DNA of 36,871 nt from NCBI GenBank assembly GCA_021604365.1, contig BQIZ01000015.1, positions 1 through 36,871 of the forward strand, written 5' to 3'. This DNA comes from Nitrospirales bacterium (GTDB lineage: Bacteria; Nitrospirota; Nitrospiria; Nitrospirales; UBA8639). Position 1 is the first letter of the stretch; each line of letters begins with the position of its first letter. Under the pieces are notes generated by a model. It searched no databases. It was not told the DNA's origin and worked only from the letters and a program-made list of their open reading frames with translations. The position numbers and the translations under genes were made by a program. Shown piece after piece: positions 1 through 9,920 of the stretch.

Positions 1-372
1 ATCCACGAATTGCAGGCAGCCCGTCAGGCAGTGGGAAATGCCAGGAGAGAGGGAGCCTTGGTCTTTGCGCCGGATCTCTACAGTTTAGCGGAAAGTGAGC
101 TGACGATCGCGGAAGAAGAATTTCATGAACAATCCGGAAAAATATTCTGGGCTCGGGATTATTCCATGGCCACCCGGTTAATGTTGTTGGCACAAACCGA
201 TGCCCGTGAAGCTCTCTCTCTGGCACAAGAGGAAAAACAGAAATTTTCAATGTCCGAGAAAGCCCCCTACGGCTTCTTTCCCACCACGGCGACCGTGAGA
301 GGCTCCGTCAGACCAACGGGGAGTACTTCTTCCGAGACCACCGGAGAAGCGGATAGGCCTCAAGTTCCATGA
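1..372 (+). CDS. DUF4398-like protein, C-terminal part (5' end outside window)
   Basis: The reading frame is open from the first base and ends in TGA at 370-372; no ATG precedes it, so the start lies upstream of the window. The visible part is a charged, Ala/Glu-rich alpha-helical stretch with the pattern APDLYSLAESELTIAEEEF followed by regularly spaced alanines (YSMATRLMLLAQTDAREAL). This resembles the DUF4398 helical domain, usually found in periplasmic or outer-membrane-associated lipoproteins of unknown function. The last 35 residues are Pro/Thr/Ser-rich and probably disordered. The signal peptide or lipobox expected for the family would be in the missing part. Family assignment is by pattern only; function unknown. 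Confidence 0.55.
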   Translation: MHELQAARQAVGNARREGALVFAPDLYSLAESELTIAEEEFHEQSGKIFWARDYSMATRLMLLAQTDAREALSLAQEEKQKFSMSEKAPYGFFPTTATVRGSVRPTGSTSSETTGEADRPQVP

Positions 373-650
373 CTCATTCAAACCCCTTTGATTAGGAGAA
401 AAAATACAGTATGATCTGAGCAGGGTGGTTGTCATTTTTGAACATGATCTGCCTGCGGATTACTCCTATCCATTCGCCTTCAGCCTGACCCGTTGCATTG
501 TGATTCACCTGTGTTTCGTTCATCTGCCAGCTCTTGGACATTCGCCTTTTCCCCCAACCAGGTCAGATTCGGAAGGATACCTAAGACCCCCATGGGTTTC
601 CTATTGATCTCAACGCGTCCAGTTCATACATCAGTCATGAGGAGCCACAC

Positions 651-1514
651 GTGGAAGACATTGTAGATACGACCGGCAACATGGTCATCCGGTACGGCCT
701 GAGTACGTTCTTTCTCTTCTTAATTATTGTCATCGTCAGGATGGGGATCCATCACAGTCTTTTCCAGACAACCGAGCTTTCCGTGGAAACACAGAGACGG
801 TGGGCGGTCAATCTCAGAAATGGCCTGCTCTTTCTGTTTATTCTCGGGATGATTTTCATTTGGGCACCACAACTCCAAACCTTTGCCGTCTCCGTGTTTG
901 CTGTCGCCGTGGCCTTCGTCCTGGCCACCAAGGAAATCATTGATTGCTTGAGCGGATCGGCACTTCGAGTGCTGACCAAAACCTATTCGTTGGGTGATCG
1001 CATCGAAATCGGGGGCATTCGGGGAAACGTGGTTGACCACAACGCCCTGACGACCACGGTCCTGGAAATCGGACCAGGCCAAACCTCTCATCAATATACG
1101 GGCCGAGCCATGGTCATTCCCAACAGCTTTATTTTCGATCACCCCCTAACAAATGAAACCTATTCAAAAAAATACCGTCTCCATATTGTGACGGTTCCCT
1201 TGAGTACCGATGATGATTGGAAAACCGCCGAACGTCTGCTGCTGCAAGCCGGAGAAGAAGAAGCCGCCCCGTTTATTAATGAGGCCAGGACCTATCTCAA
1301 AAAACTCGAAGGCAAGCTGTGGCTAGACGCCCCCTCCGTTGAACCACGGGTCACCATTCAGTTGCCTGAGCCCGGCCGTATTAATTTATTGCTCCGCGTG
1401 CCCTGCCCGACTCAATATCCTTCACGCCTGGAACAAGCCATTCTTCGGAAATTTCTTGCTGAATTCTCCTTTGCCCCCCGTCTCATAACACAAGAACCGC
1501 ATTCCACCCATTAA
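651..1514 (+). CDS. MscS-family small-conductance mechanosensitive channel
   Basis: A 287-residue inner-membrane protein starting at GTG 651, with AGGAG at 640-644 six bases ahead. Hydrophobic segments lie at about residues 13-33, 57-75 and 78-95; the last is Ala/Val-rich like the pore-lining TM3 of MscS. The MscS beta-domain signature follows: YSLGDRIEIGGIRGNVVDHN, then TTTVLEIGP and the VIPNSF motif near residue 160. The C-terminal third matches the cytoplasmic alpha/beta cage. Family members open under membrane tension and release solutes on osmotic downshock; some carry inorganic ions. It lies upstream of trehalose/glucan genes on the same strand but about 180 bp away, so co-regulation with osmolyte metabolism is only a guess. 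Length is typical of short MscS proteins. Confidence 0.88.
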   Translation: MEDIVDTTGNMVIRYGLSTFFLFLIIVIVRMGIHHSLFQTTELSVETQRRWAVNLRNGLLFLFILGMIFIWAPQLQTFAVSVFAVAVAFVLATKEIIDCLSGSALRVLTKTYSLGDRIEIGGIRGNVVDHNALTTTVLEIGPGQTSHQYTGRAMVIPNSFIFDHPLTNETYSKKYRLHIVTVPLSTDDDWKTAERLLLQAGEEEAAPFINEARTYLKKLEGKLWLDAPSVEPRVTIQLPEPGRINLLLRVPCPTQYPSRLEQAILRKFLAEFSFAPRLITQEPHSTH

Positions 1515-1697
1515 CAGTGGATTGGCCTTTCCATCCGTTTATATGGTAAATCAGTGTTACTCGTTTATCTATTTCAGCATTCTCGCTGAACAGACGTCCA
1601 GCCCAATATTGCGACATCACAACCCATATCGAGACCGCACTTCCTGTGTACGGCCGGGAAACAATTAGTATAGACAGGATTGAGGAAAGGCCTATCC

Positions 1698-4600
1698 ATG
1701 ATTGTCGACACACTCGAGAATGATCCGCTGTGGTACAAAGATGCCATTATTTATGAACTCCATGTTCGGGCATTTTGCGATAGTAACGCCGATGGCATAG
1801 GCGATTTCAAAGGGCTGACCCAAAAACTCGATTATCTCCAGGATCTGGGTGTGACCGCCATCTGGCTTCTTCCCTTTTGCTCATCTCCCCTCCGGGACGA
1901 TGGCTATGACATTTCCGACTACACAAATATTCATTCACATTATGGAACCAGGCGTGACTTCCAGGCCTTCGTCCGGGAAGCTCACCGCCGGGGATTACGG
2001 GTGATTACAGAATTAGTGGTCAATCACACCTCAGACCAACACCCCTGGTTTCAGCGCGCACGGAAGGCTCCCCCCGGCAGTAAATGGCGGAATTGGTACG
2101 TCTGGAGTGAGACCCCTGAACTGTATTTCGATACCCGCATTATTTTCAAAGATACCGAACATTCAAATTGGTCCTGGGATCCCGTGGCCAAAGCGTATTT
2201 CTGGCATCGTTTTTTTTCCCATCAGCCGGACTTGAATTACGACAACCCCGAAGTGCGAAAGGCAATCTTTGGAGTCCTGGATTTCTGGCTGGAATTGGGT
2301 GTGGACGGCTTGCGGCTGGATGCCGTGCCTTATCTCTTCGAGCGGGAAGGGACCAATTGCGAAAACCTCCCGGAAACCCACGCGTTCCTTAAAACGCTGA
2401 GGACGCACGTCGACAAAAAATTCAAAAACCGTTTTTTTCTCGCGGAAGCCAATCAATGGCCGGAAGACGCCGCAGCCTATTTCGGACAGGGTGATGAATG
2501 CCACATGAACTTTCATTTCCCCTTGATGCCCCGCCTATTCATGTCCATGCAAATGGAAGATCGCTTTCCCATCATCGATATTTTGGACCAGACCCCTGCG
2601 ATTCCGGAATCCTGCCAATGGGGGCTCTTTTTGCGCAACCACGACGAACTCACCCTGGAGATGGTGACGGATGAGGAACGGGATTACATGTACCGGGTCT
2701 TTGCCCATGACAAGCAGGCCAGGATCAATTTGGGGATCCGTCGGCGCTTGACCCCCCTCCTCGGGAATGACCGTAAAAAAATTGAACTGATGTACAGCCT
2801 GTTGTTTTCCATGCCGGGGACTCCATGCATTTATTACGGGGAAGAGATCGGGATGGGCGATAATTTTTATTTAGGCGACCGGAACGGGGTCCGCACTCCC
2901 ATGCAATGGAGTGCCGACCGTAATGCCGGATTTTCCTATGGCAATCCGCAAAAACTCTACCTGCCCATTATTATTGATCCCGAATATCATTACGAAGCCG
3001 TCAATGTCGAACTGCAACAAAATAACGCGCAATCCCCTCTCTGGTGGATGAAGCGCATCGTCTCCTTGCGGAAACGCTATAAGGTATTCGGACGTGGATC
3101 CATTGAGTTTCTCCATCCCTCCAATCGGAAAGTCCTGGTTTTCCTTCGGCGTTATCAGGACGAAACCATTCTGGTTGCCGTGAACTTATCCCGCCATGCC
3201 CAATGGGTCGAACTCGATCTCGCGGAATTCAAAGGACGACGCCCAATGACTTTGTTCGGACGGAGTAAATTTCCGGCCATCGGCGATTTGCCTTATCTGC
3301 TCACCCTAAGCGGGCATGCGTTTTACTGGTTTGCCTTGGAGCCGGTTGAATCCAAACAACTCGAGTCTCAGGGAAAGACCGAACAGGGCTTACCAACCAT
3401 CACCATTTCAAAAGTTTGGGATAACCTCATCCATAAACGAGAAAAAGTCAAACTCGAAAATGTATTACCTCAGTACCTGCAAGGCCGACGGTGGTTCGGG
3501 GGGAAAGCCCGCACCATGCAAGTCGTGGAAGTCACGGAAGCGATCCCCCTTCCGCAAGAGGATCCCTTGGCCGTCCTCGCCCTCATCCGTGTGGAATACA
3601 CTGAAGGAGAACCGGAGACATACCTTCTACCCTTGAAGTATCTCCCGGCCGATCACATGGCCCCAGTGGTGGATTCTCCGGCCGCTATTGCACGGGTGCG
3701 AGTTAAAATGAAAGACGGTGACCAGGAAGGCCTTCTCATCGATGCCATGTGGGATCGGGAGTTTCAAAAAATGCTATCGGACAGTATTTCCCGAAACCGC
3801 CGGTTTACCGGTCCGACGGGCGATTTGGTCACCCAAGCCACCAAAATTTTCCGGCGGCAGCTTCAGAAAGAGGTCCCGACGCTGGAACCCACCTTGCTCA
3901 AAGGCGAACAAAGCAACTCCTCGGTCTTGTTTGGACATGACTTCATCCTCAAGCTCTACCGACGGGCCGAAGTCGGTGTGAATCCTGACTTTGAAATCGG
4001 ACGATTTTTAACAAACAAAGGATTTCCGCACATCGCGCCCCTTGCTGGAGCCATCGAATATCAACGGGACAATGGCGATCTCCTGACGTTTGGCATATTA
4101 CAGAAATTCATTCAAAATGAAGGAGACGCCTGGAAATTCACGTTGGATGAATTGAGTCGATACTTGGAAGAAGCGCTCACCCATTCGACAGCCATCACCG
4201 CATCGTCAATTCCTCAGAAGTCTCTGATGGCCTTGGTCGACGAGGAGATTCCGACAGGGGCCCGCGAATGGATTGGCCCCTATCTGGAAGAAGCGCGATT
4301 GTTGGGCCTTCGAACAGGAGAACTGCATGCTGCGCTGGCCTCCGACCCTGATGATTCCGAATTTAAACCGGAACCATTTACGGATTTTTACAGGCGGGGC
4401 TTGTATCAGAGCATGCTGGGCACGGTGAACATGAACTTTCCCCTTCTTCGCACCCAGGTCAAAGGGCTCCAGGAACCCGTACAAACCCTTGCGAAACAGG
4501 TATTGGAAGGAGAAGGCCGCTTACGCAAACGTCTGTTGACCATACGGGACCGGAAACTCACGTGCACCCGCATCCGATGCCATGGCGACTACCATCTTGG

Positions 4601-5030
4601 TCAGGTGCTCTATACCGGAAAAGATTTCATCATCATTGATTTTGAGGGCGAACCGGCCAGGCCATTGAATGTCAGACGACTCAAGGAATCCCCGCTGCGC
4701 GACGTCGCGGGCATGTTGCGATCCTTTCATTACGCGGCGCATGCCTCCTCAATCGGATTAGTCGAGGGAGTGCGACCGGAAGACTTTTCCTTACTCGAAT
4801 CTTGGGCCCGCTATTGGCAACGATGGGTCAGCGTCAGCTATCTCAAGGCGTACCTGTCAATCAAAGAAGTCCGAGACATTTTGCCCCCGTCATCCGACGA
4901 CATTCAAATTTTGTTGAATGGCTATTTACTCCAAAAAGCGATCTATGAACTCGGCTATGAACTCAATAACCGGCCCGATTGGGTGCGTATCCCCCTGGAC
5001 GGCATTCTCCAAATTTTAGAAGTTGACTGA
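1698..5030 (+). CDS. treS: Trehalose synthase-maltokinase fusion (TreS-Mak/Pep2)
   Basis: This 1110-residue cytoplasmic enzyme interconverts trehalose and maltose and phosphorylates maltose to maltose-1-phosphate, the GlgE donor. The start is ATG 1698, with GAGGAAAGG seven bases ahead; an in-frame TTG at 1680 lies within or before that site and is less likely. The N-terminal GH13 domain (about residues 1-555) has the VVNHTSDQHPWF region, nucleophile Asp208 (GLRLDAVPYLFE), acid/base Glu250 (FLAEANQWPED) and transition-state stabiliser Asp316 (RNHDELTLEM). The maltokinase part (about 575-1110) has the RWFGGKAR cap motif near 599 and a kinase active site with RCHGDYHLGQ (His962, Asp964) and IIDFEGEP (Asp981). 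Fused TreS-Mak proteins are known in many Gram-negative lineages, while actinobacteria usually keep them apart. GlgE follows 145 bp downstream. All key residues look intact. Confidence 0.96.
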   Translation: MIVDTLENDPLWYKDAIIYELHVRAFCDSNADGIGDFKGLTQKLDYLQDLGVTAIWLLPFCSSPLRDDGYDISDYTNIHSHYGTRRDFQAFVREAHRRGLRVITELVVNHTSDQHPWFQRARKAPPGSKWRNWYVWSETPELYFDTRIIFKDTEHSNWSWDPVAKAYFWHRFFSHQPDLNYDNPEVRKAIFGVLDFWLELGVDGLRLDAVPYLFEREGTNCENLPETHAFLKTLRTHVDKKFKNRFFLAEANQWPEDAAAYFGQGDECHMNFHFPLMPRLFMSMQMEDRFPIIDILDQTPAIPESCQWGLFLRNHDELTLEMVTDEERDYMYRVFAHDKQARINLGIRRRLTPLLGNDRKKIELMYSLLFSMPGTPCIYYGEEIGMGDNFYLGDRNGVRTPMQWSADRNAGFSYGNPQKLYLPIIIDPEYHYEAVNVELQQNNAQSPLWWMKRIVSLRKRYKVFGRGSIEFLHPSNRKVLVFLRRYQDETILVAVNLSRHAQWVELDLAEFKGRRPMTLFGRSKFPAIGDLPYLLTLSGHAFYWFALEPVESKQLESQGKTEQGLPTITISKVWDNLIHKREKVKLENVLPQYLQGRRWFGGKARTMQVVEVTEAIPLPQEDPLAVLALIRVEYTEGEPETYLLPLKYLPADHMAPVVDSPAAIARVRVKMKDGDQEGLLIDAMWDREFQKMLSDSISRNRRFTGPTGDLVTQATKIFRRQLQKEVPTLEPTLLKGEQSNSSVLFGHDFILKLYRRAEVGVNPDFEIGRFLTNKGFPHIAPLAGAIEYQRDNGDLLTFGILQKFIQNEGDAWKFTLDELSRYLEEALTHSTAITASSIPQKSLMALVDEEIPTGAREWIGPYLEEARLLGLRTGELHAALASDPDDSEFKPEPFTDFYRRGLYQSMLGTVNMNFPLLRTQVKGLQEPVQTLAKQVLEGEGRLRKRLLTIRDRKLTCTRIRCHGDYHLGQVLYTGKDFIIIDFEGEPARPLNVRRLKESPLRDVAGMLRSFHYAAHASSIGLVEGVRPEDFSLLESWARYWQRWVSVSYLKAYLSIKEVRDILPPSSDDIQILLNGYLLQKAIYELGYELNNRPDWVRIPLDGILQILEVD

Positions 5031-5174
5031 TATTCCGGATTCTGTTGTTTGAACCGGAATTCTGATTGACTCACGGTGATCGATCAAACACATCAGATCT
5101 CCTGGACGGGGGAAAAATCGAAAATTCTCATCTACACGAATATCCGAAGATCCCCATACACGAAGGAGTGCTAC

Positions 5175-7163
5175 ATGTCTAACATTCCCAAAACCCTACA
5201 AACCCTCATCATTGAACATGTGGAGCCTGAACTGGATGGCGGCCGCTATCCGGTCAAACGGATCGTCGGAGAGAAACTGGACGTCACCGCCGATGTTTTC
5301 AAGGAAGGACACGACACGATCGGGGCCGTGCTTCGTTACAAAGTGCTGGGGCAGAAGGATTGGTCGGAAATCTCCATGCATCATGTCGATAACGACCGGT
5401 GGGCCGGATCATTTCCGCTCTCGGAAAACACCCGATATCTCTATTCCGTGGGAGCCTCTGTCAGGAGTTTCGAAACATGGCGAATTGAACTCACCAAGAA
5501 ACATGGGGTGATTCCAGACCTATCCAGTGAATTATTGGAGGGAGAGGCGCAAGTCCAAGAAGCCATGACCAGGGCTAAAGGCCCTGATAAATCCGAGCTG
5601 AAACTCTGGTTGGAAAAATGGAAGTCTGCTCCAGACCAGGAAACCCGAATTGCGATCGCCCTGGATCCCATTGTCGCCACACTCGTCGACCGGCACGAAC
5701 AGCGGGCTGCCTGGTCCATATACGAGAGGGAATTGGAAGTGATCGTGGACCGTGAGCGCGCCCGGTATGGCGCCTGGTATGAAATCTTTCCCCGGTCAGA
5801 AGGAACCGAGCCTGGAAAAGGGGGAACGTTCAAGGATTGCGAACAACGCCTACCGGCTATCCGGGATATGGGATTCGATGTGCTCTATCTCACGCCGATT
5901 CATCCCATCGGAGAAACGAATCGCAAGGGGCGCAACAACAGCTTGAAGGCTAAACCTGGCGAACCGGGTAGTCCCTGGGCCATCGGGAGTCGACATGGCG
6001 GGCATGATGCGGTCGAGCCGGCTCTCGGGACAATGAAAGATTTTGACCATTTCCAGCAAGCCGTCAGGAGCCACGGAATGGAAGTCGCCATAGATTTCGC
6101 TATCAATGCCACGCCGGATCATCCCTACGTCACACAACATCCGGAATGGTTCAAACAACGACCGGACGGGACCATTAAATTTGCGGAGAACCCTCCCAAA
6201 AAATATGAAGACATTTACGGATTTGATTTCTATACCGAAGCTTGGCAGGGCATCTGGCAGGAAATGAAGCGGGTTCTCCTTTTTTGGATTGAGCATGGAG
6301 TCAAGATTTTTCGGGTGGATAATCCCCACACCAAACCCGTCATCTTTTGGGAATGGCTCATTCGAGAAATCCAGTTGGAACATCCTGATGTGTTGTTTTT
6401 GGCGGAAGCCTTCACCCGGCCTAAAATGATGCGGGTCCTGGCGAAAGCCGGTTACACCCAGTCATACACGTATTTTACCTGGCGAAATTCAAAAGGAGAA
6501 ATGACCGAATACCTGACCGAATTAACCCGAACCCAAATGCAAGAGTATTTCCGACCGAACTTTTTCGCCAATACACCGGACATCCTTCCGGAAATTCTCC
6601 AACAGGGAGGTCGACCGGCATTTAAATTTCGGCTCGTGCTGGCCGCCACGCTTTCCCCCACCTACGGGATCTACAATAGTTATGAACTGTGTGAAAATAA
6701 GGCGATTCCCGGAACCGAGGAATATCAGGATTCGGAAAAATATGAAATCCGGCACTGGGATTGGGATCGTCCCGGAAACATTCGGGACTATATCACCCGT
6801 ATCAACCAGATCCGACGGGATCACCCTGCCCTGCACACCTTTACCAATCTGCAATTTTACCAATCCGACAACGACCACATTTTGTTTTATGGGAAAATGA
6901 ATGCCGACAAGACGGACATCCTCTTGTTCGTGATCAATATGGATCCCTATACCGTGCATGAGGCTCACCTACGTATTCCGATTGAAGAATGCGGCATTGG
7001 TGAACAGGATACCTATCAACTGCATGAACTCATTCAAGATTACCGCCATCAAGTCGTGGGAGGTGACTACACCATTCGATTGGATCCTCACGACGAACCA
7101 GTCGCTATTTTCGCGCTCCGCCGCCGGACCCGTCGTGAAAGCGACTTCGACTATTTCATGTAA
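5175..7163 (+). CDS. glgE: Alpha-1,4-glucan:maltose-1-phosphate maltosyltransferase GlgE
   Basis: GlgE transfers maltosyl units from maltose-1-phosphate to the non-reducing ends of alpha-1,4-glucan. The start is ATG 5175, with AAGGAG six bases upstream, giving 662 residues, the usual size. A longer frame from GTG 5076 is possible but has no comparable ribosome site. The N-terminal 200 residues match the N/S domains of GlgE (beta-sandwich plus helical insertion). The GH13_3 barrel follows, with WYEIFPRSEG near residue 200, DVLYLTPIHPIGETNRKGRN, nucleophile Asp382 in FRVDNPHTKP and Glu411 in LFLAEAFTRP. A C-terminal beta-domain closes the protein. It sits directly behind the enzyme that makes its donor, so the pair is very probably one operon, ending at the hairpin at 7204. 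The branching enzyme GlgB that normally completes the pathway is not in this window. Confidence 0.97.
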   Translation: MSNIPKTLQTLIIEHVEPELDGGRYPVKRIVGEKLDVTADVFKEGHDTIGAVLRYKVLGQKDWSEISMHHVDNDRWAGSFPLSENTRYLYSVGASVRSFETWRIELTKKHGVIPDLSSELLEGEAQVQEAMTRAKGPDKSELKLWLEKWKSAPDQETRIAIALDPIVATLVDRHEQRAAWSIYERELEVIVDRERARYGAWYEIFPRSEGTEPGKGGTFKDCEQRLPAIRDMGFDVLYLTPIHPIGETNRKGRNNSLKAKPGEPGSPWAIGSRHGGHDAVEPALGTMKDFDHFQQAVRSHGMEVAIDFAINATPDHPYVTQHPEWFKQRPDGTIKFAENPPKKYEDIYGFDFYTEAWQGIWQEMKRVLLFWIEHGVKIFRVDNPHTKPVIFWEWLIREIQLEHPDVLFLAEAFTRPKMMRVLAKAGYTQSYTYFTWRNSKGEMTEYLTELTRTQMQEYFRPNFFANTPDILPEILQQGGRPAFKFRLVLAATLSPTYGIYNSYELCENKAIPGTEEYQDSEKYEIRHWDWDRPGNIRDYITRINQIRRDHPALHTFTNLQFYQSDNDHILFYGKMNADKTDILLFVINMDPYTVHEAHLRIPIEECGIGEQDTYQLHELIQDYRHQVVGGDYTIRLDPHDEPVAIFALRRRTRRESDFDYFM

Positions 7164-7538
7164 CGTGAACCTATCCACGCTTTTTTCCCGGTCGGGAAGT
7201 CGACCCCTGCCAGACATCGGCAGGGGCTTCAATCTTCATCTGTTCGCTAACCGTTCAGGGTGTATTTGGCCCAATGATAATTCCTCTCGCGTAGGAACCT
7301 CCAGCGAGACCGGCCCACCAGAAAAAAGACAGCTTGCCTCCGATAGAGACAACATTTCTCGTTTTCTTAGGTAGTCACATTTTCTTCCCGGAATCTTTTT
7401 CCGGCAATTTCTAATATATCTGTAAAAACCGACTGATAAAGGGATGCCCTCTAGCCCATATAACAATAGGCCCTGAAGAGCATTCTGGCTCTAGCACATC
7501 GATCTCCTACACATGGAGTTCTGCTTGCATCAGACTCA
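7164..7538. other. Intergenic region after glgE
   Basis: It contains the hairpin listed at 7204-7226 and otherwise no convincing gene. Short frames here are shadows or random. The frame of the following receiver-domain gene is open back to about 7470, just after a TAG at 7467-7469, so that gene could begin inside this stretch. Confidence 0.6.
7204..7226 (+). terminator. Putative intrinsic terminator of treS-glgE
   Basis: CCCCTGCC and GGCAGGGG form a perfect 8-bp GC-rich stem with a 7-nt loop, 40 bp after the glgE stop codon. The downstream tract is T/C-rich but lacks a clean T-run, so termination efficiency is uncertain. Confidence 0.6.
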
Positions 7539-7934
7539 TTGCCTTCTTTTTCTAAACCTCGGTCGATAATCCTCATTGAGAACCAACCAGACCTCAGATG
7601 GCTGCTGAAACACAGGCATGAAATCAATGGGGATACCTGTCTGATAGCAGGAAATGGGATGGAGGCACTCTCCCTCATTCAGCAACATCCCTCCATTGGT
7701 CTAATTTTGTCCGACGACCTGATGCCGGGAATGAATTGGCCGCAACATCTTCAAGACCTTCGACTGAATTTCATGAACCGGGCCATTCCGTTCATTCTGA
7801 TTACCGCAACCTGTTCCGATGAGCTCTGGCATCCGGCCCTGAGTGAAGGAGCGTTCGCGGCCCTGCCCAAGGCTTCTCATCACAGTGACCTCCACCAACT
7901 CCTTGGGCGGGGAATTTCCCCTCAGGCCACCTAA
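7539..7934 (+). CDS. Stand-alone response-regulator receiver domain protein
   Basis: About 131 residues with CheY-like order: IILIEN (Glu14 in place of the usual acidic pair, the second position being Asn), a phospho-acceptor at Asp59 within LILSDDLMPGMN, a Thr at 89 in FILITAT, and Lys111 in ALPKAS. There is no output domain, so it would act by protein-protein contact or within a phosphorelay. The start is unclear: the frame has no ATG and was taken from TTG 7539, and it is open to 7470 with further CTG/TTG candidates and no strong ribosome site. No histidine kinase lies nearby. With the decayed transporter just downstream, this gene may itself be losing function. The receiver fold is likely; activity is uncertain. 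Confidence 0.6.
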   Translation: MPSFSKPRSIILIENQPDLRWLLKHRHEINGDTCLIAGNGMEALSLIQQHPSIGLILSDDLMPGMNWPQHLQDLRLNFMNRAIPFILITATCSDELWHPALSEGAFAALPKASHHSDLHQLLGRGISPQAT

Positions 7935-8099
7935 TTCCTGCCCCTCTTGACGGAAAAACTTCACCCCGGACAAGATTGCCCACTGGTTTTCCAACAATAT
8001 GCTCTCCTCCCCTTGTTTCCCATTGGAAATCAAGTTATCCATGAAGACGACCTGCGGAGGAGCCCTTTCCCATAATTTTGCTCTTAGATACACGGCCTG

Positions 8100-8780
8100 G
8101 GTTTTCCCACGGTTTTCTACACCCACCGCCTCCAGTCAATTAAGTCCAACTCCCTGGCTTCCATTTTCCTATTGGAAATGAATAGTCCCGCCACGCTTGG
8201 CTCACCAACTCCTGCAGCGGGAGCCATGGTTTCCGCCTTTCACTCGGGAGCCGCCAGGACCGCAGGATTCAATACGCTGGATCTGAGCCTCCTCCGCCCC
8301 AGCACGTTGTATATGTTGATTTTGCTGATGATCATCGGGGGATCACCAGGAGGAGCCGCTGGAGGTATTTAAACCACCACATTCGACATTGTGTGTCTAT
8401 CAGCCTGGGCCGTATCCCCAAAACGACTGGATGTGGAGTTTCATTACCGACAAATGCCTTCCCATCTCAACCTACAATCTCTGGCTATTATGTTCCTAGC
8501 CATTGGAACCGTTACCACATTAACGTTTTTTCTCGCCTTTATTGAAAATAAACCTTTTTTGGCTCTGATGTTTGAAGTGGCCCCGCATTGGGTACGGTTG
8601 GGTTTTCGAAACGGAGGCGTACTCAGCCTCTCGACGACCTTAACGGATATCGAAAATATCATTATTCTATGCAGCATGCTCTTCGGAAGATTCGGACCCC
8701 TCCTGGTCGGGCTCGCTTCTCTCACACCACCTGTCCGCATGCTTTATCGTTTTCCTCACGCGAAAGTGGCGATAGGTTAG
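8100..8780 (+). pseudogene. Decayed TrkH/KtrB-type potassium transporter (C-terminal remnant)
   Basis: The frame starting around 8172 gives NSPATLG, then [17 protein letters not shown] and [16 protein letters not shown]. These match the TrkH/KtrB landmarks (TARTAGFNT and the IGGSPGSTAGGIKTTT filter region). The lysine codon after AGGI is a TAA stop at 8370-8372, and TTTFD follows in the same frame, so a single A-to-T change would explain it. About 210 bases further on, the coding frame moves: ALGTVGFS is read in another frame from about 8586, then the original frame resumes with NIIILCSMLFGRFGPLLVG, as in the last pore loop and MFxGRxGP segment of the family. At least one nonsense mutation and two offsetting frameshifts are thus visible, and the N-terminal half is unrecognisable or missing. 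No TrkA partner is seen. Confidence 0.85.
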
Positions 8781-9920
8781 GATGAGACGCATCGCAACAA
8801 CTCCCCACTCACCCACGCTTTCAGCCATGTCCTCCAAGTTCCGCAATCCGGAATAAACCATAAATATTGAAGCCAGCCTCCCCTTCACCATTCTTAGCGT
8901 TATTCATCTGCGATAACCAGGCCTCAAGTTGCCGGTGACATTCAATCTAATTTCAAATCAAACAAGATTAAAATTCCTGTAATTGAGCTATTTCGCTCCG
9001 TAGTTAAAGTGCATTTTCGCGCACCCCATGATGTCTATAGAGAATGCCTGCGATGAATCTTCATACTCAAATAAGCGTACGTCGTGTAATCTATTCAGTA
9101 CTTCTCGTTTCACAAAATGTGAACCAACCAATCTGGTTTATATTGAAATGATTGTCTTTTATTTTCCATAAAGGTTCCGCCATAAAGGATGCGCAATGAC
9201 CTCCTGTCTGTGTAGATCCTGAAACCATTCTTCTTTTCAGAGGAGCGCTGCGAGATGATTGAGAATATATCTTCTTGGCATGCCTTATGCGGTATTCAAT
9301 TAAGCAGGAAGGATAACAAAGGAAGAAAACGTTCCTATTCCTTAGCATCCTATTTCTATCACAGGAGGGTATAACATTGAACAAAACTCATGTGATTGTG
9401 GCGGAAAAGGACTCAACAATATCCTCGGGGTCGCGTTGACCGGGCTCGTTGAAACAAAGAAAAAAATGCCCAAACAAACCGGAATCATTTCCCTGTGAAA
9501 CAGGATTAAGGTCGTGACGAAAACCGCCGGCGATAGCTTCATATCATCGCATCTCTTCATTCATAAAGAAGTCTTTTTTCTTAAGAAATACCGTGGCGAA
9601 CACTGCGTGAGATGTAGAGAATGTGTATGCGCGAACCCAATCCGGCAAGGTTGCTCAGCAGACAATCGCCCATCCAGACAAAATGGCGTCGTCGAAGCCT
9701 GAATTTTGGAAGAAGGGAGGACCGCCAGTGCGTGAAAACCCAAAATGGTGGACCGGCAAGCGTTCTGATTGTTCACGGAAATTCATTATTGAAATTTCGA
9801 TTCATATCAAGACACATCCTGATGAATCACGATGGCCAATAGAGATACCTGAGATTATGGGAACAAAAAAGTTCCGTCCGAGGGTTCAAAAGAATCCTGC
9901 ATTTACGAAGGAGGCAGAAT
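8781..9920. other. Long AT-richer non-coding stretch
   Basis: No credible gene was found in about 1.1 kb. At 9362-9368 an AGGAGGG-like ribosome site precedes two short overlapping frames. One, from TTG 9377, is about 20 codons long. The other runs through CGGKGLNNILGVALTGLVET and stops near 9498. They could be remnants of one small gene broken by a frameshift, but I do not recognise the family. The base composition is visibly richer in A and T than in the flanking genes, as expected for decayed or regulatory DNA. Confidence 0.5.

Noticed and set aside
425-607. 60-codon plus-strand frame between the DUF4398-like gene and the MscS gene
   Set aside because: No ribosome site, Pro/Phe/Ser-rich random-looking composition, no recognised domain.
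5076-5174. Longer start for glgE from GTG 5076
   Set aside because: The added 33 residues have no family match, and ATG 5175 has a well-placed AAGGAG.
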